DNA of 64,000 nucleotides from positions 1 through 64,000 of the forward strand of contig JAIXUE010000047.1 of the NCBI GenBank assembly GCA_027483605.1, written 5' to 3'. This stretch comes from Cryomorphaceae bacterium (GTDB taxonomy: Bacteria > Bacteroidota > Bacteroidia > Flavobacteriales_D > Crocinitomicaceae). The notes beneath the pieces were generated by a model. The model had not been told where the DNA came from. It did no database searches and worked only from the letters and a program-made list of their open reading frames with translations. Positions within the stretch are counted from its first letter, which is position 1. Each line of letters opens with the position of its first letter. The position numbers were made by a program, and so were the translations under genes. Below are positions 57,498 to 64,000 of the stretch, in pieces.

Positions 57498-57899
57498 ATG
57501 AAACTACGCATTACTTTTTTCAGCTTGCTTTTAGGTAGCGGCTCTTTATTTGCTCAAAAATCTATTGATCAAGCGGGCGTGAAAATTACAACAGCTCCTT
57601 TGCACTGTGACATCCCTTCAGAGGGATATCAAGCCGATCTTATTGCCCTCACTATTACCAATACCACAGGTGAAGTGAAAACAGTTTCTTACAGTTTCGA
57701 ACTGTACTACGATAACAACTGTGCAACATGCGGTCACGACGAATACCTATACACCCAAACATTGCAGCCAAATCAAACCCTACAAGGTGTGTGCTTGGAT
57801 CGCAACAACATGGGGCTCACTATCTTTGACCACATGCCAGCTCACCTCACCAAAACCCAACTCACCGACTTCAACATCAAAAGTGTGACGGTTCAGTAA
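57498..57899 (+). CDS. Small secreted hypothetical protein
   Basis: Signal peptide MKLRITFFSLLLGSGSLFAQ; CATCGHDEYLY. Confidence 0.6.
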   Translation: MKLRITFFSLLLGSGSLFAQKSIDQAGVKITTAPLHCDIPSEGYQADLIALTITNTTGEVKTVSYSFELYYDNNCATCGHDEYLYTQTLQPNQTLQGVCLDRNNMGLTIFDHMPAHLTKTQLTDFNIKSVTVQ

Positions 57900-57919
57900 A
57901 ACAACTATTCTCTACTACC

Positions 57920-60166
57920 ATGAAATTTAAGCATTTAATCGCAGCTCTTGCGATGACCCTTGGGCTTGTACAACAAATGCAAGCACAATGTACGGTTCAA
58001 GCCATTGCACAAGATACCATTGTTCCGTGTAACGGATCCACCACACTAAGTGTAAACGGCAGCGGAACGAGCGTTGTGGCATTTGGTGAAAACTTCAATG
58101 CTGGCCAGCCCGTCGGTTGGGACTTCTCACAAGTTGTCACTATCGCCAACAACACCTGTGGCGTTCCTTCACTTGACGGTTCAGACTTCATGTGGATGGG
58201 TAACCAATCTGTGGCGCCTCGCGTCATGGCTACAGTCCCGCTCGATGTCTCTGCTGGAGGTACGGTCTGCTTTGAAATGCGTTATGCCATACAAGCTCAA
58301 GCCTCGCCTTGCGAAGGCCCCGATTTAGCGAGCGAAGGTGTTTACTTACAATATTCCATCGACAACGGCGCCACCTGGACCACCATGAACTATTGGAGCC
58401 CTAACGGCGGCTATGATTCATACATGACTTCCTGGAACAACTACTGCGAAAACATTCCTGTTGCGGCCCAAACAGCGACGACCAAATTCCGCTGGACCCA
58501 GCTTGCCGTATCCGGAGCTCCTTTTGACCACTGGGGGCTAGACAACATCGCTATTTCTGCCACCGTTCCCAACTACACCATCACTTGGCTCCACGATAAC
58601 TACTCCTACCCTTCAGGAGTTTACACTGGAAACAATCCAACACCTGTAGCACCAACTGGTACCACAAGCTACATTGTCATGATGACCGACAGCATCAATG
58701 TTTGTTACGACACCATTACACTTACTATTTCCTATCCACAAATTGACAGCGTGCTCGAAAACAACCCAACTTGTGGTAGCAGCAACGGTAGTTTGGTGGC
58801 AAGTAGTTCTGGAGGCGCTGGCGGCTATACCTATAGCATTAACAACGGCCAAAACTTTCAAGCGAGCGGCACATTCAATGACCTCGGCATTAACAATTAC
58901 ACAGTCATTCTAGTAGACCAAAATAACTGTTCAGACACAGTGCAAGCTGCTTTAATTGGTGTGGACTCCGTTGAAATCACTAACATGGTAGTCACCACCA
59001 CCACCTGTGGCCTAGACAACGGGATCATCGACCTCACAATCGTTGGCGGCACACCCAATTATCAGTACAGTCTGACTAACGGGTCTACCTTCTCAGCGAC
59101 CCCAGTTTTCAACAACCTCGTTCCCGGAACTTACCAAGTATACGTAGAAGACGTCAATGGTTGTTTTGACACCACAACAGCAACAATTTACCCATCAACC
59201 AACCCGCTTTTGGGCCAAACAACAAGTACCCTCGAGTTTTGTAGCTTACAAGATGGTAGCATCAGCACCAGCGCTACGCTCGGCGTCGCACCGTATGTTT
59301 TTGTTTTGCATCAAGGCCCAACACTAGTTGGAACCAACCCATCCGGAAACTTCAATAACCTACAATCAGGAAGTTATTGGGTAACTGTAATTGATCAAAT
59401 AGGTTGTGCAGACAGTACCCTAATTGTTGTGGACAGCATACCTGCTCCGATTTCACCAATGGTAGACACCGTTTTGTGTAACCTTACACTTCAAGTTTTT
59501 GGGGTGCTATCTTATACAGGGAGCAATTGGTCAGCTAACTCTGCCGACATCACATTTAGTAATGCCTCTGGGCAAAACCCGCTCATTACTGCTGATGCCT
59601 CAGGTATTTATTTGATCAATCTTCAAGACACCGTTTGTAATTTCAACGAAACATTTACGCTTACTTTTGTTGCGGACCCATATACCGCAATCATCGACAC
59701 CACACTATGTATCGGAGAAACAGCCACACTTGCCGCCGTACAACAGCCGCAAAACGTGAGCTACCTTTGGAGCACAGGTGCCACTACCCCAACTATCCAA
59801 GTGACTACACCGGGCAACTACCTGATTTCCACTACAAACATGTGTGGTACCGTAATCGACACGGCCAGTATCGATTTCTACTTCTGTGATATCGAGCTGC
59901 CAAACGTCTTTACACCTAATGGCGACAACAACAACGATTACTTCCAAATGTTGTTTTATGGAGGTCTTAGTACCTTTGAATGCATCATTGTGAACCGTTG
60001 GGGCAATACCGTACGTGAATTTACAGACCCTGCTTTCCAATGGGATGGCACCGACGAAAAGGGTGATCCAATGGAAGAAGGCGTTTATTTTTATGTTGCC
60101 CGTACCGTTACAAATGGTGGCGATGAAATTGAAAAACACGGCCTCGTACACCTCGTAAGAGAATAG
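57920..60166 (+). CDS. T9SS type B (gliding motility-associated C-terminal domain) secreted protein with SprB-like repeats
   Basis: Repeats NPTCGSSNGSLVASSSGGAGGYTYSINNGQNFQASGTFNDLG and TTTCGLDNGIIDLTIVGGTPNYQYSLTNGSTF; C-terminus LPNVFTPNGDNNNDYFQM...VNRWGNTVREFTDPAFQWDGTDEKGDPMEEGVYFYV. Confidence 0.9.
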   Translation: MKFKHLIAALAMTLGLVQQMQAQCTVQAIAQDTIVPCNGSTTLSVNGSGTSVVAFGENFNAGQPVGWDFSQVVTIANNTCGVPSLDGSDFMWMGNQSVAPRVMATVPLDVSAGGTVCFEMRYAIQAQASPCEGPDLASEGVYLQYSIDNGATWTTMNYWSPNGGYDSYMTSWNNYCENIPVAAQTATTKFRWTQLAVSGAPFDHWGLDNIAISATVPNYTITWLHDNYSYPSGVYTGNNPTPVAPTGTTSYIVMMTDSINVCYDTITLTISYPQIDSVLENNPTCGSSNGSLVASSSGGAGGYTYSINNGQNFQASGTFNDLGINNYTVILVDQNNCSDTVQAALIGVDSVEITNMVVTTTTCGLDNGIIDLTIVGGTPNYQYSLTNGSTFSATPVFNNLVPGTYQVYVEDVNGCFDTTTATIYPSTNPLLGQTTSTLEFCSLQDGSISTSATLGVAPYVFVLHQGPTLVGTNPSGNFNNLQSGSYWVTVIDQIGCADSTLIVVDSIPAPISPMVDTVLCNLTLQVFGVLSYTGSNWSANSADITFSNASGQNPLITADASGIYLINLQDTVCNFNETFTLTFVADPYTAIIDTTLCIGETATLAAVQQPQNVSYLWSTGATTPTIQVTTPGNYLISTTNMCGTVIDTASIDFYFCDIELPNVFTPNGDNNNDYFQMLFYGGLSTFECIIVNRWGNTVREFTDPAFQWDGTDEKGDPMEEGVYFYVARTVTNGGDEIEKHGLVHLVRE

Positions 60167-60176
60167 CATTAATTGC

Positions 60177-60184
60177 TATCTTTG
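60177..60184 (+). promoter_or_regulatory. Candidate -7 element TATCTTTG directly before the epimerase start
   Basis: TAnnTTTG match ending 3 nt before the candidate GTG start at 60188. Confidence 0.45.
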
Positions 60185-60187
60185 TGT

Positions 60188-62065
60188 GTGCTCGAACTCA
60201 AGAAAAATACACCAAGATGGGTAATTGTCGCTTTTGACTTACTAATTCATCTTTTTGCCTTATTTTTTGCTTATTTAATCCGCTTTGATCTCAAGGCGGA
60301 TTTTTCTTTGATTGCCGCAGAATGGGCCATCTTATCCAAGTCAATTTGGTATTACATTGTAATCAAAATACTCGTTTTCGCTGCCTTTCAAATCCATCAA
60401 GGAATTGTTAGGCACAGCTCAACTGCTGATTTCAAACGCATATTCATGGCGGAAATCAGCGCTACTCTCCTCTTTATACTTGGCAGCATGGTCAGGTATT
60501 ATCAGCTAGATGGATATTACTTGTTTCCAAATTCTGTGCTCGTCATGGAGTTTATCTTTAGCACGGCATTTGTCATTGCCGGTCGCTTTGTTGTCAAACT
60601 GCTATACCTAGAATACACCCGAGATAAAGGGGAAGAAGAGGCCATACTGATCTTTGGCGCAGGTGTTTCAGGTCAACTCACCAAACGCCTCATTGAAAAA
60701 GACACCGCCAACTTACAACATATTGTAGGCTTTATCGACGATGCCCCACATTTAAAGGGCAAGCGCATTGAAGGCGCTAAAGTATATCCGCTTGCCGCAC
60801 TTGCCACGCTCAAAGAAAAATACAAGGTAACAACGCTGGTCATTGCAGTCCAAAACATCGAGCGCGACAAGCTACAAGAACTCGCCGAACTCGCCCTAGA
60901 CTTGGGCCTTCAAATCAAGCGCGTACCCGAGGCGCGCGCTTGGGTAAATGGCGCTTTTGAAGTCCGAAAAATCAAAAAAATAGACATCAATAGTTTATTG
61001 GGTAGAGCTGTCATTGCGCTCAATAACCCCAAACTAGAGGAACACTTCATGAATAAAACTATTTTGGTGACTGGTGCAGCAGGCAGTATAGGAAGTGGTT
61101 TGGCAAGCGCATTGTTGCAATTCAAAGCAACTAAGCTCATTTTACTAGACCAAGCTGAATCTGCATTGTTTGAACTCGAGCAACGCTTCAAACAACTTGA
61201 GTACACTGTTCAGATTGAATATGTTATTGGCGATATCTGCGATGTGCAGCGCATGCAGCGACTTTTTGCACTGTACAAACCGGAGGTCATTTTTCATGCG
61301 GCAGCCTACAAACATGTACCGCTCATGGAAGCAAACCCCGCAGAAGCGATCCGCAATAACATTGGCGGCACGCAACTACTTGCCGAACTAGCTGCACAGC
61401 ACCACGCCCAACAATTCATCATGATTTCAACCGACAAGGCGGTTAACCCCACTAACGTGATGGGAGCATCGAAGCGCATCGCTGAAATGCTGGTAAGTGA
61501 ACTCAATACAAATCACCAAACGGCATATATCACCACGCGTTTTGGAAATGTTTTAGGATCCAACGGCTCGGTTATCCCACTTTTTGAGAAGCAAATTGCC
61601 AGCGGAGGGCCCATTACCCTCACAGACGAACGCATCACCCGTTTTTTCATGACCATACCAGAGGCGTGTCAGTTGGTACTCGAGGCAGCCACTATGGGGC
61701 ACGGCGGTGAAATATTTGTCTTTGATATGGGCGCGCCAGTCAAAATCCTCGACTTAGCCAAAAAGATGATCCAACTCTCGGGGCTTCGTCCTTATACCGA
61801 TATCGACATCCAGGTGACTGGCTTGCGACCCGGTGAAAAACTCTTTGAGGAAGTCTTGGCCAATGCCGAGAATACCCTACCTACTTATCATCCGCAAATT
61901 TTAATTGCGCATACCAGACCCACAACGCCCGGTCAAGCCCAACTCATTGCAGCGCTGTTGAAAAGTGCTGACCAACAAGAAAACGAAGCAAGCGTTAAGC
62001 TCATGAAACAAATCGTACCTGAATACATCTCCAACAACTCCTCATATCAAAAACTTGACACATGA
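60188..62065 (+). CDS. Polysaccharide biosynthesis nucleoside-diphosphate sugar epimerase/dehydratase (CapD/WbpM-like)
   Basis: N-terminal TM helices; ILIFGAGVSGQLTKRLI; ILVTGAAGSIGSGLASALL; FHAAAYKHVPLMEANPAEAIRNNIGGT; STDKAVNPTNVMGASKRIAEM. Confidence 0.93.
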   Translation: MLELKKNTPRWVIVAFDLLIHLFALFFAYLIRFDLKADFSLIAAEWAILSKSIWYYIVIKILVFAAFQIHQGIVRHSSTADFKRIFMAEISATLLFILGSMVRYYQLDGYYLFPNSVLVMEFIFSTAFVIAGRFVVKLLYLEYTRDKGEEEAILIFGAGVSGQLTKRLIEKDTANLQHIVGFIDDAPHLKGKRIEGAKVYPLAALATLKEKYKVTTLVIAVQNIERDKLQELAELALDLGLQIKRVPEARAWVNGAFEVRKIKKIDINSLLGRAVIALNNPKLEEHFMNKTILVTGAAGSIGSGLASALLQFKATKLILLDQAESALFELEQRFKQLEYTVQIEYVIGDICDVQRMQRLFALYKPEVIFHAAAYKHVPLMEANPAEAIRNNIGGTQLLAELAAQHHAQQFIMISTDKAVNPTNVMGASKRIAEMLVSELNTNHQTAYITTRFGNVLGSNGSVIPLFEKQIASGGPITLTDERITRFFMTIPEACQLVLEAATMGHGGEIFVFDMGAPVKILDLAKKMIQLSGLRPYTDIDIQVTGLRPGEKLFEEVLANAENTLPTYHPQILIAHTRPTTPGQAQLIAALLKSADQQENEASVKLMKQIVPEYISNNSSYQKLDT

Positions 62066-62460
62066 TTCAACCCGCAACTATTCAAGTCAGACTCACCGAT
62101 ATCGATATTTTAGGTCATGTCAACAATTCCTTTTATTTGACCTATTTTGAAATGACACGTGTACACTACTTTAATGAGTTAGTCGGACCCGATTGGGATT
62201 GGATGGAAAACGGCGTAGTTTTGGTTCAAAACGAAGTGCAATACCACCTTCCTGTCTTCTTACACGACAGACCTGAAATACACATGTTTTGCAAGCAAAT
62301 TGGCAAAAAGAGTTTCACGCTGACCTACGAACTATATGTTCAGGGCGAACTCAGGACAAGCGGAAGCAGCACCCTTGTTGGCTTCAATTCAAACCAAAAA
62401 ACCAGTATAGAAATTCCTGAAAAAATGAGAGCAGCGCTGGCACAGTTGCCACAAAAATAA
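62062..62460 (+). CDS. Acyl-CoA thioesterase (hotdog fold, YbgC-like)
   Basis: IQVRLTDIDILGHVNNSFYLTYFEMTRVHYF; ATGA overlap with the epimerase. Confidence 0.88.
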   Translation: MIQPATIQVRLTDIDILGHVNNSFYLTYFEMTRVHYFNELVGPDWDWMENGVVLVQNEVQYHLPVFLHDRPEIHMFCKQIGKKSFTLTYELYVQGELRTSGSSTLVGFNSNQKTSIEIPEKMRAALAQLPQK

Positions 62461-62469
62461 GTTCAAAAA

Positions 62470-63393
62470 ATGAAGAAGGGGCTTGTCAATTTCTTACTAT
62501 TCACGTTCTATTGCACAACCGCTCTGGCACAAATTCCAGAACCTTGCCAAGCAACAAGACAAATTTGCCCCCGAACAAATGTCAAATATTGTCATGAAAG
62601 CGTCGCTTTCGACGAAGAACACAACCTTTATTTATTGCGCAAAGACTACGCCACCCCATACAATGGCAGCTGTGTGAGTTGTTACCCTAGTTTCACCATA
62701 GAAGAAAAGCTCAATTTTGTCAACGGTAGGCGCCAAGGCACCGACACTTCTTTTTACCGAAGCGGCTGCCTGCAATCCATTCAAAGTTACCAAATAGGAC
62801 TTCAGAACGGGCCAACCTACGTTTTCAAAGACTCTACCAACCAGGTTCAATACGAAATCTGGTATCAAGCTGGCCAACTGCATGGGCCTTCCATACAATT
62901 TGGGCCAAATGGAACTGCAGACACCCTCCACCTTAAAAATTACAAGAACGGTAAACTTGACGGTGCACAACGTACTTTTTTACCAAATGGCAAGGTGCGA
63001 AAAATCACCACTTATAAAGATGGACTCGCCGATGGGCCTCAAATCATCTTCAATGCAAATGGGCAAAAGGAAAGCGAACTTCACTTCAAATTAGGGCAAA
63101 AACATGGAGACTGGACCTATTTTTTTGACAGCGGAAAAACAGCCAGAACCGAAACCTGGAAAGATGGCAAAAAGAACGGCATTTTTGTGAGCTACAACGA
63201 ATTAGGTAAAGTCTTGAGCACTGAAAAATATGCTGCTGGGGTGCCAATAGGCTTACACCAAACCTTTTATGCCGACGGTAAACTCAATTACAGCTGCACC
63301 TACTCCAATAAAGGCGAAAAAATGGAGGAGTATGTTATTGACCAATATGGTGTCAAGAAGCAGTTGTTTCCGAAAACTAATGAACAGGAGTAA
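62470..63393 (+). CDS. MORN-repeat / YwqK-type secreted protein
   Basis: FGPNGTADTLHLKNYKNGKLDGAQRTFLPNGKVRKITTYKDGLADGPQIIFNANGQKESELHFKLGQKHGDW. Confidence 0.78.
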   Translation: MKKGLVNFLLFTFYCTTALAQIPEPCQATRQICPRTNVKYCHESVAFDEEHNLYLLRKDYATPYNGSCVSCYPSFTIEEKLNFVNGRRQGTDTSFYRSGCLQSIQSYQIGLQNGPTYVFKDSTNQVQYEIWYQAGQLHGPSIQFGPNGTADTLHLKNYKNGKLDGAQRTFLPNGKVRKITTYKDGLADGPQIIFNANGQKESELHFKLGQKHGDWTYFFDSGKTARTETWKDGKKNGIFVSYNELGKVLSTEKYAAGVPIGLHQTFYADGKLNYSCTYSNKGEKMEEYVIDQYGVKKQLFPKTNEQE

Positions 63394-64000
63394 GTAAACC
63401 GAGCAGCATTGCTAAACCCATTGCAAACAAGGCGATTCCAACAATTGTCGACATCTTGTCATGATTGACCTTTTGAATGTACTTTCTACCTACCAAGGTG
63501 CCTGCTAAAGCAGACGGCACACAAAAAAACATAACCTCAGTAGGATAGTAATTCGTAAACCAAGACCCTGTAAAATAAATACTCACTCTAGTGAGGTCAA
63601 CGAGCAGTGAAATGATGGCGGTGGTGGCCACAAAAACAAGGGGTTCTATTTTGAGTTTCGATAGAAATAAGGCCCTTAACGCGCCTTGGTGTCCGGAAAA
63701 CCCGCCGAAAAAACCGCTCAACACACCTCCAAAGCGCATGGCCCAAGGGCCTTCGATGGGCAGTTTCCATTTGAAAAACTCTAAGCAAGCAAAGCACATC
63801 AGGATAGCGCCAAAAATGGGGGTCAACTTTAAAGCAGTCAGTTCATTGACTTTATTCAACAAGACAGCGCCTAAAAAGGCAAATAGAATGGCTGGCAACC
63901 CAAAATTTCTAAATAAGTTCCAATTGATGGACCGCGCTGTAAGCGCAACCTTCAAGATATTATTGCAGAGATGCACAATACCCGCCATTAACACCGCCAA
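63377..64000 (-). CDS. TauE/SafE family permease (5' end probably beyond window)
   Basis: FGGVLSGFFGGFSGHQGALRALFLSKLKIEPLVFVATTAIISLLVDLTR; multiple TM segments; open at the window edge. Confidence 0.8.
   Translation of the reverse strand: MAVLMAGIVHLCNNILKVALTARSINWNLFRNFGLPAILFAFLGAVLLNKVNELTALKLTPIFGAILMCFACLEFFKWKLPIEGPWAMRFGGVLSGFFGGFSGHQGALRALFLSKLKIEPLVFVATTAIISLLVDLTRVSIYFTGSWFTNYYPTEVMFFCVPSALAGTLVGRKYIQKVNHDKMSTIVGIALFAMGLAMLLGLLTPVH

Noticed and set aside
57997-58861. Minus-strand ORFs opposite the T9SS type B protein
   Set aside because: Shadow ORFs with no recognisable domain or gene context.
1-64000. CRISPR arrays, tRNA/rRNA genes, transposases
   Set aside because: Reading both strands gave no repeat-spacer pattern, no cloverleaf with a GGTTCGAATCC-type arm apart from tmRNA, and no transposase ORF.

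Overview
This 64-kb window comes from a Bacteroidota chromosome (Flavobacteriia-like). The assignment rests on T9SS sorting domains, PorQ, SprB-like repeats and TAnnTTTG promoter octamers. Most of it is ordinary chromosomal gene content: glycoside hydrolases (GH29, GH3-PA14, DUF4838), ssrA/tmRNA, an RND efflux operon, folE, an HtrA-like protease, MORN/YwqK-type proteins, rhlE, proS, a fused E1 2-oxoacid dehydrogenase, a CapD-type epimerase and several T9SS cargo proteins. I saw no tRNA or rRNA genes, CRISPR array, integrase or transposase. The two most noteworthy regions are these. (1) A minus-strand sulfur locus at 29.9-38.8 kb encodes a rhodanese, YeiH exporter, CstB-like MBL-rhodanese, YeeE/DUF6691 pair, TsdA-like dihaem cytochrome, porin, TauE exporter and Tat-type SoxB-like protein. 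Both of its apparent promoters carry the same TGTAAC-N4-GTTACA palindrome, each exactly 21 nt upstream of a TAnnTTTG-like octamer. (2) A tandem structured repeat lies just downstream of ssrA. It contains a 17-bp copy of the tmRNA 3' end, a second terminator, and two copies of a hairpin plus a 28-nt identical block, with base-pair-preserving differences in the hairpin. All product calls come from reading the sequence; no searches were run.
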